The notes beneath the pieces were generated by a model. That model was not told the origin of the DNA, did not search any database, and saw only the letters and a program-made list of their open reading frames with translations. A program made the translations under genes and the position numbers. 60,230 nt of DNA from Burkholderiales bacterium (lineage in GTDB: Bacteria; Pseudomonadota; Gammaproteobacteria; Burkholderiales; Burkholderiaceae_C). The DNA is taken from NCBI GenBank assembly GCA_020354665.1, contig CP070653.1:2018951-2079180 (forward strand), in the 5' to 3' direction. This document shows positions 8,334 through 16,482 of the stretch, in pieces (within the stretch, counting starts at the first letter, position 1; the number at the start of each line of letters is the position of its first letter).

Positions 8334-9671
8334 ATGAAGCTGAAGACCCTCGCCCTCGCGGCGGCCGTGACTGCGGCACTCGCGGGCAGCCTGCTCACCC
8401 CGACCGCGGCGCAAGCGCAGGCTAAGGAGCAGTTCTTCCCGGTGCTCGTGTACCGGACCGGTGCGTACGCACCCAACGGTGTTCCATTCGCCAATGGCTA
8501 CGTCGATTATCTCAAGCTCACCAACGCACGCGGCGGCATCAACGGCGTCAAGGTGATCTGGGAAGAATGCGAAACGGGGTACGCCACCGACAAGGGCGTC
8601 GAGTGCTACGAGCGTTTGAAGGGCAAGCACGGCGGCGCGACGGTGTTCCAGCCGCTGTCCACCGGCATCACGTTCGCGCTGACCGAGAAGGCGCCCGGCG
8701 ACAAGATCCCGCTCATCACCTCGGGATACGGCCGCGCCGACACGGCCGACGGCATGGTGTTCAAGTGGAACTTCCCGCTCGTCGGCACGTACTGGGTGGC
8801 GTCCGACATCCTGGTGCAGTACGTCGGCAAGAAGGAGGGCGGCCTCGACAAGCTCAAAGGCAAGAAGATCGCGCTCGTCTACCACGACAGCCCCTACGGC
8901 AAGGAGCCGATCGCGCTGTTGCAGGAGCGCAGCAAGATGCATGGCTTCGAGCTTCAGCTGCTGCCGGTCGCGCATCCGGGCGTCGAGCAGAAGGCCACCT
9001 GGCTGCAAATCCGCCAGAACCGGCCCGACTATGTGTTCCTGTGGGGCTGGGGCGTGATGAACTCGACGTCGATCAAGGAGGCCCTGGCCACCGGTTATCC
9101 GCGGGAGAAGATGTACGGCGTCTGGTGGTCCGGTGCCGAGCCCGATGTCAAGGATGTCGGCGATGGCGCCAAGGGCTACAACGCGCTGGCGCTGCAGCAC
9201 GGCGCCGAATACAACTCGGCAGTCGTCAAGGAGATCCTCGAGAGGGTGCACGCCAAGGGCCAGGGCACAGGGCCGAAGGAAGAAGTCGGCCAAGTGCTGT
9301 ACATGCGCGGGCTGTCGGCGGCGATGCTCGCCGTCGAGGGCGTCCGCCGCGCCCAGGAGCGGTTCGGCAAGGGCAAGGTGCTGACCGGCGAGCAGGCACG
9401 CTGGGGCTACGAAAACCTTTCGCTCGATCAGAAGAAGCTCGACGCGCTCGGCTTCGCCGGCGTGATGCGGCCGGTTTCGACCTCGTGCGCCGATCACATG
9501 GGCGCGGCGTGGGCGCGCATCCACACGTGGGACGGCAGCAAGTGGAACTTCACGACCGACTGGCTGCAAGCCGATGAGTCCATCATCAAACCCCTGGTCA
9601 AGGCGTCGGCAGACAAGTACGCCGCCGAGAAGAAGATCTCGCGCCGCACGGCGGCGGACTGCGAGCTCTGA
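8334..9671 (+). CDS. Periplasmic substrate-binding protein of the liv-type ABC transporter
   Basis: This 445-aa protein begins with a clear Sec signal peptide: MKLK, hydrophobic core, and an AQA-type cleavage region near residues 27-30. The mature part has the type I periplasmic-binding fold: an opening strand KEQFFPVLVYRTGAYAPNG, the GGINGVKV turn found in LivK/AmiC-like proteins, IPLITSGYGR, and GKKIALVYHDSPYGKEP at the second lobe. It should deliver the ligand to LivHM. Start 8334 was chosen because AGGAGG lies 6 bases upstream and the signal peptide starts there; the longer frame has no such support. A double hairpin directly follows the stop. Confidence 0.92.
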   Translation: MKLKTLALAAAVTAALAGSLLTPTAAQAQAKEQFFPVLVYRTGAYAPNGVPFANGYVDYLKLTNARGGINGVKVIWEECETGYATDKGVECYERLKGKHGGATVFQPLSTGITFALTEKAPGDKIPLITSGYGRADTADGMVFKWNFPLVGTYWVASDILVQYVGKKEGGLDKLKGKKIALVYHDSPYGKEPIALLQERSKMHGFELQLLPVAHPGVEQKATWLQIRQNRPDYVFLWGWGVMNSTSIKEALATGYPREKMYGVWWSGAEPDVKDVGDGAKGYNALALQHGAEYNSAVVKEILERVHAKGQGTGPKEEVGQVLYMRGLSAAMLAVEGVRRAQERFGKGKVLTGEQARWGYENLSLDQKKLDALGFAGVMRPVSTSCADHMGAAWARIHTWDGSKWNFTTDWLQADESIIKPLVKASADKYAAEKKISRRTAADCEL

Positions 9672-9679
9672 TCGTCAAC

Positions 9680-9705
9680 GGGGCCCCGGCCGCGGGGCCC
9701 CTTTT
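9680..9705 (+). terminator. Terminator-like hairpin after the binding-protein gene
   Basis: Perfect 8-bp stem GGGGCCCC, loop GGCCGC, GGGGCCCC, then TTTT. It starts 9 bases after the binding-protein stop, inside the operon and before livF. The short T-run suggests partial termination, which would lower livF and downstream expression relative to the binding protein. Confidence 0.75.
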
Positions 9706-9737
9706 CATGAGCGCCGCACGCGGCGCTCATGAAAAGG
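9700..9737. repeat. Perfect 18-bp inverted repeat overlapping the terminator tail
   Basis: The left arm 9700-9717 and right arm 9720-9737 are exact reverse complements over 18 bases with only AC between them (a real loop would open a pair or two). The left arm uses the last two C of the preceding terminator stem and its whole T-run, so the two structures cannot both form completely. It ends 21 bases before the livF start. Confidence 0.75.
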
Positions 9738-9758
9738 CGCGCACGACCAACTCTCCCG

Positions 9759-10565
9759 ATGAGCAACGTCCTCCTCAACGTCAACGGCATCGAGGTCATC
9801 TACAACCACGTGATCCTCGTGCTCAAGGGCGTCTCGCTGCAGGTGCCCGAGGGCGGCGTGGTCGCATTGCTCGGCGGCAACGGTGCGGGCAAGACGACGA
9901 CGCTGCGCGCGGTGAGCAATCTGCTGCGCGGCGAGCGCGGCGAAGTCACCAAGGGATCGATCGAGCTGCGCGGCGAGCGCATCGAGACGCTCACGACCGC
10001 CGAGATGGTCGACCGTGGCGTGATCCAGGTGATGGAGGGGCGGCACTGCTTTGCGCACCTGACGATCGAGGAGAACCTGCTGACTGGCGCCTACACCCGC
10101 AAGGACAACAAGTCCGCCGTCGCACAGACGCTGGAAAAGGTCTACAGCTACTTTCCCCGGCTGAAGGAGCGGCGCAGTGCGCAGGCCGCCTACACCTCCG
10201 GCGGCGAGCAGCAGATGTGCGCGATCGGCCGCGCGCTGATGGCCAACCCGAAGATGGTGCTGCTCGACGAACCGAGCATGGGGTTGGCGCCGCAGCTCGT
10301 CGAAGAGGTGTTCGAGATCGTCAAGGACCTCAATCAGAAGGAGAGGGTCACCTTCCTGCTCGCCGAGCAGAATACCAACCTCGCGCTGCGCTACTCGGAC
10401 TATGGCTACATCCTCGAGAACGGGCGCATCGTGATGGACGGTGAGGCCAAGACGCTCCGGGAAAACGAGGACGTCAAGGAGTTCTACCTCGGCATGGGCG
10501 GTGGCGACCGCAAGAGCTTCAGGGACGTCAAAAGCTACAAGCGGCGCAAGCGCTGGCTGGCCTGA
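9759..10565 (+). CDS. livF: Branched-chain amino acid-type ABC transporter, ATP-binding protein LivF
   Basis: This 268-aa ATPase subunit shows Walker A GGNGAGKT (39-46), Q-loop region VIQVMEGRHCFAHLT, signature TSGGEQQMCAIGRAL (146-160), Walker B MVLLDEPS (166-173) and the D-loop MGLAPQLV typical of LivF. It partners LivG. A frame start at 9729 is possible but would place the first codons inside the right arm of the 18-bp inverted repeat; ATG 9759 gives the usual MSNVLLNVNGIEVIY. It is followed after 10 bases by the 98-aa gene. Confidence 0.93.
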   Translation: MSNVLLNVNGIEVIYNHVILVLKGVSLQVPEGGVVALLGGNGAGKTTTLRAVSNLLRGERGEVTKGSIELRGERIETLTTAEMVDRGVIQVMEGRHCFAHLTIEENLLTGAYTRKDNKSAVAQTLEKVYSYFPRLKERRSAQAAYTSGGEQQMCAIGRALMANPKMVLLDEPSMGLAPQLVEEVFEIVKDLNQKERVTFLLAEQNTNLALRYSDYGYILENGRIVMDGEAKTLRENEDVKEFYLGMGGGDRKSFRDVKSYKRRKRWLA

Positions 10566-10575
10566 GGGTCGCGCA

Positions 10576-10872
10576 ATGAGCGACGACACCTTCAGCCTGC
10601 CGACCCCGGCGTTCAAGGCCGAAGAGGCGCTGGTGCAGCTCCGGCGCGCGCTGCGCGAGCTGAAACTCGCCGAACGGGGCAATGCTTACGAGCTGCGCGG
10701 CAAGCGCATCGCCGAGCTCGCGCTCGACGATGGTGCGATCGCGGTCAAGCTGGCGCGGCGGCCGATGAACACGCCCGAGTGGGATCGTCTACTGATCCGC
10801 TCGTCCGTCGAGCAGCGCAAGTGCATCGACGAGGTGAAGAAGCGCCTGGCGCGCTGGGAGCACGACGAGTGA
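10576..10872 (+). CDS. Small charged protein (98 aa) between livF and the PaaK-like ligase
   Basis: I recognise no family. The protein is hydrophilic and probably mostly helical, with alternating charges (LVQLRRALRELKLAERG, KRIAELALDDGAIAVKLARR, VEQRKCIDEVKKRLARWEHDE). There is no signal peptide or membrane segment. It starts 10 bases after livF and its end overlaps the next gene by 4 bases, so it is held tightly in the operon. The central repetitive-looking strand/turn ELRGKRIAELALDDGAIAVKLARRP may be a small folded core. A role as a partner of the neighbouring ligase is inference only. Confidence 0.7.
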   Translation: MSDDTFSLPTPAFKAEEALVQLRRALRELKLAERGNAYELRGKRIAELALDDGAIAVKLARRPMNTPEWDRLLIRSSVEQRKCIDEVKKRLARWEHDE

Positions 10873-12152
10873 ACGCGTCAACGCTGCACTTCGACGCGCT
10901 CGAAAATCGCGACCCCGCTGTGCGCGAGGCCGCGCTGATGGCAGCGCTGCCCGCGCAGGTGGCCGTTGCTCAGCAAAAAAGCCGGGCGCACGCAGAGCTG
11001 CTTCGCGGGGTGGACGCCGCCTCGATCACCAGCCGCGCGGCATTGGCACAGCTGCCGGTCCTGCGCAAGCACGAGCTCCTCGCGCGCCAGCAGGCTGGTC
11101 GCACGGGGAAAGACACTTGGGACCCGTTCGGCGGCTTTTCCGCGATCGGCTGGCGCGCCCTCGGAACGGTACGCGGCGCGCGCCGTGTCTACCAGTCGCC
11201 CGGCCCGATCTACGAGCCCGAAGGTGCCCAAGCAGACTACTGGCGCACCGGCCGCGCCTTGTTCGCTGCGGGATTTCGCAAAGGTGACCTCGTCCACAAC
11301 AGCTTCAGCTATCACCTGACGCCGGGCGCGTGGATCATGGAGGGCGGCGCACTGGCACTGGGCTGCACGGTGTTCCCCGGCGGCGTTGGCAACACCGAGA
11401 TGCAGCTCGCGGCTGCCGCCGAGTTGCGCGCCGATGGCTACACCGGCACGCCAAGCTTCCTGCGCATCCTGATCGAAAAGGCCGCGGAGGCCGGCGTCGC
11501 CTTGCCGCACCTGAAGAAGGCGTTGGTCAGCGGCGAGGCGTTTCCGCCGTCGCTGCGCGACTGGCTGCTCGAGCGCGGCGTCGAGGGCTACCAGTGCTAC
11601 GCGACCGCCGACGTCGGTCTGATCGCCTACGAGACCGCGGCACGCGAGGGCCTCGTGGTCGATGAAGGCGTGATCGTCGAGATCGTGCGGCCGGGCACCG
11701 GCGAGCCGGTGCCCGACGGTGAGGTGGGCGAGGTCGTGGTGACGATGTTGCAAGAGGACTACCCGCTGGTGCGCTTCGGCACCGGGGACCTGTCGGCCGC
11801 GCTGCCCGGCTGCTGTCCGACCGGTCGCACCAATATGCGGATCAAAGGCTGGATGGGCCGCGCCGACCAGACGGTCAAGGTGCGTGGGATGTTCGTTCAT
11901 CCGGGCCAGATCGCCGAGATCGCGCGCCGCCATGCTGAAGTCAGCCGCGCGCGTCTCGTTGTGACGGGCGAAATGGCCAACGACCGCATGCTGCTTCGCG
12001 TCGAGGCCACCGAGCAGCCCGATGGCCTGGCTGGCCGGATCGAGCAAACGATCCGTGAAGTGACCAAGCTTCGCGGGGATGTCGAGCTCGTCGCGCCCGG
12101 CACCCTGCCGAACGATGGCAAGGTTATCGAGGACGCGCGCAAGTACGAGTAG
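10869..12152 (+). CDS. Phenylacetate-CoA ligase-like (PaaK family) AMP-binding protein
   Basis: This 427-aa protein has PaaK-like length and order. The N-terminal LPVLRKHELLARQ, the TGTPSFLRILIEKA turn, ALVSGEAFPPSLRDWL, CYATADVGLIAYE, DYPLVRFGTGDLS and the C-terminal lobe GRADQTVKVRGMFVHPGQI match phenylacetate-CoA ligases. The usual Ser/Thr/Gly-rich P-loop is replaced by QSPGPIYEPEG (109-119), so ATP handling may differ. Start GTG 10869 overlaps the upstream stop by 4 bases (GTGA). It ends the liv cluster and probably activates an aromatic or related acid. With the first ligase at 3077, the operon has two acid-activating enzymes flanking the transporter. Confidence 0.85.
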   Translation: MNASTLHFDALENRDPAVREAALMAALPAQVAVAQQKSRAHAELLRGVDAASITSRAALAQLPVLRKHELLARQQAGRTGKDTWDPFGGFSAIGWRALGTVRGARRVYQSPGPIYEPEGAQADYWRTGRALFAAGFRKGDLVHNSFSYHLTPGAWIMEGGALALGCTVFPGGVGNTEMQLAAAAELRADGYTGTPSFLRILIEKAAEAGVALPHLKKALVSGEAFPPSLRDWLLERGVEGYQCYATADVGLIAYETAAREGLVVDEGVIVEIVRPGTGEPVPDGEVGEVVVTMLQEDYPLVRFGTGDLSAALPGCCPTGRTNMRIKGWMGRADQTVKVRGMFVHPGQIAEIARRHAEVSRARLVVTGEMANDRMLLRVEATEQPDGLAGRIEQTIREVTKLRGDVELVAPGTLPNDGKVIEDARKYE

Positions 12153-12237
12153 CAGCCGCCCGCGCGCGCCGCATTGGGCAGATCCGATGGGGCCCGGCTA
12201 CAGGGCCTCACCCACGTGAAGACGGGTTCAACGAGCC

Positions 12238-12678
12238 CTAGCGGATCGTCAGCGGGATCGTCACCGGTCCATCGTTAACGATGTGCACCTGCATGTGGGC
12301 GCCGAAGCGACCGGACTCGACCACCGGATGGCGCGCCCGCGCGCACGCCAGCACCGCCTCGTAGAGCCGCTCGCCCTGCCCGGCCGGCGCGGCGCCGTCG
12401 AAGCTCGGCCGGCGCCCGCGCGCGGTGTCGGCCGCCAGTGTGAACTGCGAAACGACCAGCAGGCCGCCGCCGATCTGCTGCACGCTGAGGTTCATGCGTC
12501 CCGCATCGTCAGCGAAGACCCGCAAGCCGAGCACGCGGTCAATCAGACGCTCGGCCTGAGTCTCGGTGTCATCCGGCTCGGCACAGACGAACAAGAGTAG
12601 CCCCGGTCCGATCGCGCCGACGCAGCGCCCTTCGATCTCGACGCGTGCACAGGCAACCCGCTGCAGCAGTGCGATCAA
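12238..12678 (-). CDS. dtd: D-aminoacyl-tRNA deacylase
   Basis: This 146-aa cytoplasmic proofreading enzyme removes D-amino acids (and glycine on tRNA-Ala) from tRNA. The two conserved motifs that form its active site are present: SQFTL at 77-81 and NDGPVT at 135-140. The opening IALLQRVACARVEIEG is the standard N-terminus. The start is a TTG at 12676-12678, which overlaps the stop of the metal transporter gene as TTGA, so translation is probably coupled. The frame stays open upstream but reads through the transporter gene in another frame. Length matches the family (145-150). Confidence 0.93.
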   Translation of the reverse strand: MIALLQRVACARVEIEGRCVGAIGPGLLLFVCAEPDDTETQAERLIDRVLGLRVFADDAGRMNLSVQQIGGGLLVVSQFTLAADTARGRRPSFDGAAPAGQGERLYEAVLACARARHPVVESGRFGAHMQVHIVNDGPVTIPLTIR

Positions 12679-13565
12679 AGCGGGTCCCGCGGATCGTTGA
12701 AATGCGCCTCGACATCCATTGGCAGCAGCTGGATTGTCGCGCGCAACCCCGGCACGGCGCTCATCAGCGCCTGTTCGACCGACGTGCGAACCGCCGCGGC
12801 GCGACCGAGCGTCCAGCCTGGGGGCATGTGCATGTGCAGGTCGACGTAGCGCCGCTGACCTGCGCGCCGGGTCACGACGTGGTCGAAGCGGATGGTTTGG
12901 TGAGCGAAGCCGGCCAACACCTGCTCGATCTGTTCGCGCGCTTCGGGCTCGAGCGCACGGTCCATCAGGCCGTCGGCCGAGCGACGGGCAAGCGACCAGC
13001 CCTCGCGCAGGATGTTGCCCGCCACGAGCAGCGCGATCACCGGGTCGAGCCAGAGCAGCCCGGTGAACTTGACGGCGAGCAGCCCGACGACCACCCCGAC
13101 CGACGTCCACACGTCGGTGAACAGATGCCGCGCGTCGGCCTCGAGCGCCATCGAGCGGGCCTCGCGCGCCTTGCGAAGCATCGACCAGGCCAGCGCGCCG
13201 TTCATCGCCGAGCTGACAACGGCCAGCGTGATCCCGAGCCCAATCTGCTCGACCGGTTGCGGATCGAACAGCCGATGCAGGGCCTCCCAGATGATGGCAA
13301 CCGCAGCCGCGAAGATCAGTACGCCCTCGAATCCGCTGGAGAAGTACTCGGCCTTGTGGTGACCGTAGGGGTGATCCTCGTCGGGCGGCTGCGCCGCGAC
13401 AGACACCATCAGCAGGGCGAAGATCGCACCGGCCAGATTGACCAGCGATTCCAGCGCGTCCGATAGCAGGCTGACGCTGCCGCTCACCCACCACGCCACC
13501 CCCTTGAGCAATATGGTCGCCACGGCGACCGCGATCGAGACCTTCAGGTATGCGCTGATGGGCAT
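12675..13565 (-). CDS. Cation diffusion facilitator (CDF) metal exporter
   Basis: This 296-aa inner-membrane protein with about six membrane segments exports divalent metal (Zn, Fe, Mn or Co) in exchange for protons. The metal site residues lie in LSDALESLVNLAG (TM2) and in HLFTDVWTSVGVVVG (TM5), and HPYGHHKAEY follows TM2 as in FieF-type members. The cytoplasmic C-terminal domain contains HVVTRRAGQRRYVDLHMHM, the usual His-rich metal-sensing strand. It is downstream of tyrS by 14 bases and overlaps dtd. The metal cannot be fixed from sequence; the DALES variant of the TM2 motif differs from the zinc-type HxxxD pattern. Confidence 0.9.
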   Translation of the reverse strand: MPISAYLKVSIAVAVATILLKGVAWWVSGSVSLLSDALESLVNLAGAIFALLMVSVAAQPPDEDHPYGHHKAEYFSSGFEGVLIFAAAVAIIWEALHRLFDPQPVEQIGLGITLAVVSSAMNGALAWSMLRKAREARSMALEADARHLFTDVWTSVGVVVGLLAVKFTGLLWLDPVIALLVAGNILREGWSLARRSADGLMDRALEPEAREQIEQVLAGFAHQTIRFDHVVTRRAGQRRYVDLHMHMPPGWTLGRAAAVRTSVEQALMSAVPGLRATIQLLPMDVEAHFNDPRDPL

Positions 13566-13579
13566 GCGCCGCCCACCGT

Positions 13580-14848
13580 TTAGGCGCTGACCGTGACGCG
13601 GGCGAACTTGCGCTTGCCCACCTGCACGACGAAGCAGCCCGCGCCGATTCTCAGTGCCCGGTCCCTCACCACCTCGCCGTCGATGCGCACCCCGCCCTGG
13701 TCGATCAGCCGCAGCGCCTCGCTGGTCGACGGCGCCAGCCCGGCTTGCTTGAGCAGCGCCCCGATCGCCAACGGCGCGCCCGCAAGCGACAGCTCCGGAA
13801 TCTCCTCCGGCACCCCACCCCGCGCACGCAGTTCGAAGTCGGCCTGCGCCGACTCGGCGGCGGCCGTGCCGTGGAAGCGCGCCGTGATCTCGCGCGCCAG
13901 CATCACCTTCGCTTCCTTCGGGTTGCGGCCGCTGTCGACTTCACGCCTGAGCACCGCGATCTCAGCTTCGCTGCGAAAGCTCAACAACGTGTAGTACCGC
14001 CACATCAGCTCATCGCTAATCGAGAGGATCTTGGCAAACATCGAATTGGCCGCTTCAGTGATGCCGATGTAGTTGTTCTTCGACTTCGACATCTTCTCGA
14101 CGCCGTCGGTGCCCTCGAGCAAGGGCATCGTCAGGATGCACTGCGGCTCCTGGCCGTATTCGGCCTGCAGCGCGCGCCCCACGAGCAGGTTGAATTTCTG
14201 ATCGGTTCCGCCGAGTTCGAGGTCACTCTGCAGCGCCACGGAGTCGTAGCCCTGCATCAGCGGATACAGCAGCTCATGGATGCTGATCGGCACCCCGCCC
14301 CTGAGGCGCCGTGAGAAGTCGTCGCGCTCGAGCATGCGCGCCAGCGTGTACTTGGCTGCCAGCTGGATCATGCCGCGCGCGCCCAGCGGGTCGCTCCACT
14401 CGGAGTTGTAGCGAATCTCGGTCCGCGCCGGGTCGAGCACGAGGCTCGCCTGCCGATAGTAGGTTTGCGCGTTCGCCTCGATCTGCTCGCGGGTGAGCGG
14501 CGGTCGCGTGGTGTTGCGGCCCGAGGGATCGCCGATCATCGAGGTGAAGTCGCCGATCAGAAAGATCACCTGATGACCCAGGTCCTGCAGCTGCCGCATC
14601 TTGTTCAGCACGACGGTGTGGCCGAGGTGGATGTCCGGCGCCGTCGGGTCCAGGCCCAACTTGATCCGCAAGGGGGTCCCGGTGGCTTCGGACCTCGCCA
14701 GCTTTGCGAGCCAGTCCGCTTCGGGTATCAGCTCGTCGCAGCCGCGCAGTGAGATCTGCAACGCCTCTCGCGTTTGTGCGGTGACCGGATGTTTCGGTGC
14801 GGCTGCAGCGGTCGGAGTTGACGATGCCGCTTCGGAAAACTCTGACAT
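13580..14848 (-). CDS. tyrS: Tyrosyl-tRNA synthetase
   Basis: This 422-aa class I aminoacyl-tRNA synthetase charges tRNA-Tyr. The ATP-binding HLGHT (74-78) and KMSKS (252-256) signatures are intact, with [20 protein letters not shown] between them. A C-terminal S4-like RNA-binding domain (about 355-420) contains [19 protein letters not shown]. The HLGHT and spacing resemble the TyrZ-like bacterial subgroup. The first about 22 residues are low-complexity (Ser/Thr/Ala/Pro) and may be dispensable. It heads a minus-strand group with the CDF exporter and dtd; a sigma-70-like promoter can be read at 14894-14922. Confidence 0.96.
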   Translation of the reverse strand: MSEFSEAASSTPTAAAAPKHPVTAQTREALQISLRGCDELIPEADWLAKLARSEATGTPLRIKLGLDPTAPDIHLGHTVVLNKMRQLQDLGHQVIFLIGDFTSMIGDPSGRNTTRPPLTREQIEANAQTYYRQASLVLDPARTEIRYNSEWSDPLGARGMIQLAAKYTLARMLERDDFSRRLRGGVPISIHELLYPLMQGYDSVALQSDLELGGTDQKFNLLVGRALQAEYGQEPQCILTMPLLEGTDGVEKMSKSKNNYIGITEAANSMFAKILSISDELMWRYYTLLSFRSEAEIAVLRREVDSGRNPKEAKVMLAREITARFHGTAAAESAQADFELRARGGVPEEIPELSLAGAPLAIGALLKQAGLAPSTSEALRLIDQGGVRIDGEVVRDRALRIGAGCFVVQVGKRKFARVTVSA

Positions 14849-14893
14849 GAGAGTATGTTGGGACGATTACGTAGCCCTGCTGCGGGACCGCTG

Positions 14894-14922
14894 GCTATAC
14901 TGGATTCGCCTCTCCGGTGCAA
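14894..14922 (-). promoter_or_regulatory. Probable sigma-70 promoter of tyrS
   Basis: Read on the minus strand: -35 TTGCAC, 17-base spacer, -10 TATAGC. Transcription would start near 14887, giving a leader of about 40 bases to the tyrS start at 14848. The rest of the 221-base gap to the divergent peptidase gene shows no equally good plus-strand promoter. Confidence 0.5.
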
Positions 14923-15069
14923 GGCGGCAGTGTCGGGTCGACGTGCTCGCGCAGCGTGCGGCGATTCTAGTTGACGCTTGGCAGCGGCTAGGGTTTGCGA
15001 TGATCTGCATCTCAGCGGGCTGGTCGAAACTACGCAGGGCCCGCCCCTCTCCACAGGAAACGTCGTACG

Positions 15070-16437
15070 TTGGGTTGCATCTCGGTCACCGGTAAGCGTG
15101 CCAGCAACTGGCTCTCACACCGGCGGCGGCTGTTGACGTCGCTGGTGGTCGTGGCGTTGGCCGGCTTCGGCGTCACCGCTTTCGGTATTGCACCGCTCTC
15201 GATTGACGAAGCGCCCTTGCCGCGCCGCGTTATCAGCGAGCCGCTGCCATTGCCGGGTCTCGACGCGCAGCTCGACGCCTTGGCCGCGCAAGAACTCGAG
15301 CTGACACGCACGACGTTCACGCAGTCGGGTGACACGGTCGACAGGCTGTTGCAGCGCCTCGGTGTGAGCGACCGCGCCGCTGCCAGCTTCCTGCAGACCG
15401 ATCGCACGGCACGTCGGGTGATCGAGGGGCGCACGGGCAAGAGCATCGCGGCACGCGCGGACCGCACCGGCGCGCTCGTCGAGTTGGTGGCTCGCTACCC
15501 CGCACAACGTGACGACCAGTACAAGACGCACTTCACCCGCCTGACCGTGGCAGCGTCGCCGAGCGGTGACTGGGGCGCCTCCATCGAGACCGTGCCGATG
15601 ACACCGAGGCTGCGCATGGGTAGCGGCACGATCCGCAGCTCGCTCTTCGCAGCCACCGACGCGGCGGGCTTGCCCGATGCCGTTGCCGTCCAGATGGCCG
15701 AGCTGTTCTCGGGCGAGATCGACTTTCACCGTGAACTGCGCGACGGCGACAAGTTCACTGTTGTCTACGAGGCCCTGACCGCCGACGGCGAGCCCGTCAA
15801 GTGGGGCGGGGGCGTCGGCAGGGTCGTCGCCGCCGAGTTCGTCAATGCGGGGCGTCTCTACACCGCCTTCTGGTTTCAGTCCGAGCACGGCGGCAAGGGC
15901 GGCTACTACGACGCCAGCGGTCGCAGTCTGAAGCGCATGTTTCTCGCAAGCCCGATGGAATTCTCGCGCGTGACGTCGGGATTCAGGATGCGCTTTCATC
16001 CGATCTTCAAGACCTGGCGCAGGCATCTGGGGGTGGACTACGGTGCCCCGACCGGGACGCCCGTCCGCACGGTGGGCGACGGCGTAGTTTCGTACGCCGG
16101 CTGGCAGAACGGCTACGGCAATGTCGTGAAGGTCGCGCACGGCGCCCAGCGCGAGACCACTTACGCGCACCTAAGCCGTATCTCCGTGCGCAGGGGGCAA
16201 CGCGTCGAGCAGGGGCAGCGCGTCGGCGCGGTCGGCGCGACGGGCTGGGCAACCGGGCCGCACCTGCACTTCGAGTTCCGGGTCAACGGGCAACACCAGA
16301 ATCCGCTGAAGATTGCCCGCACGGCCGAGGCCACCTCGCTGGATGCCACAGCAGCGCGCGAGTTCGCAGCCGTGGCTCCGGCGTTGCACAGTCAGCTCGA
16401 TCTGGCCCGCACGATCGACGGGGTGTTGCTCGACTGA
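15070..16437 (+). CDS. M23 family (LytM-type) peptidoglycan peptidase
   Basis: This 455-aa envelope protein has an N-terminal membrane anchor (about 23-45, LLTSLVVVALAGFGVTAFGI), a LysM/OapA-like middle region with TFTQSGDTVDRLLQRLGV, and a C-terminal M23 metallopeptidase domain. Zinc ligands can be placed at His319 and Asp323 in HLGVDYGAPTGTPV and His400 in HLHFEFRVNG. It should cut peptide cross-links in peptidoglycan or activate amidases during growth. The start is a TTG preceded by AGGA; no in-frame ATG gives a better N-terminus. It is divergent from tyrS and 45 bases before anmK, the usual betaproteobacterial order. Confidence 0.9.
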   Translation: MGCISVTGKRASNWLSHRRRLLTSLVVVALAGFGVTAFGIAPLSIDEAPLPRRVISEPLPLPGLDAQLDALAAQELELTRTTFTQSGDTVDRLLQRLGVSDRAAASFLQTDRTARRVIEGRTGKSIAARADRTGALVELVARYPAQRDDQYKTHFTRLTVAASPSGDWGASIETVPMTPRLRMGSGTIRSSLFAATDAAGLPDAVAVQMAELFSGEIDFHRELRDGDKFTVVYEALTADGEPVKWGGGVGRVVAAEFVNAGRLYTAFWFQSEHGGKGGYYDASGRSLKRMFLASPMEFSRVTSGFRMRFHPIFKTWRRHLGVDYGAPTGTPVRTVGDGVVSYAGWQNGYGNVVKVAHGAQRETTYAHLSRISVRRGQRVEQGQRVGAVGATGWATGPHLHFEFRVNGQHQNPLKIARTAEATSLDATAAREFAAVAPALHSQLDLARTIDGVLLD

Positions 16438-16482
16438 GCATCGGCAGCGGCTTGCGGCCTGGCGGGCGGCGACAATCTCCGC

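Noticed and set aside
12188..12238. Possible hairpins between the convergent PaaK-like and dtd genes
   Set aside because: Stems of five or six pairs with mismatches and no T-run in either direction.
14896..14901. TATACT box on the plus strand before the M23 peptidase gene
   Set aside because: No -35 at a useful spacing; the minus-strand reading of the same site gives a better promoter for tyrS.
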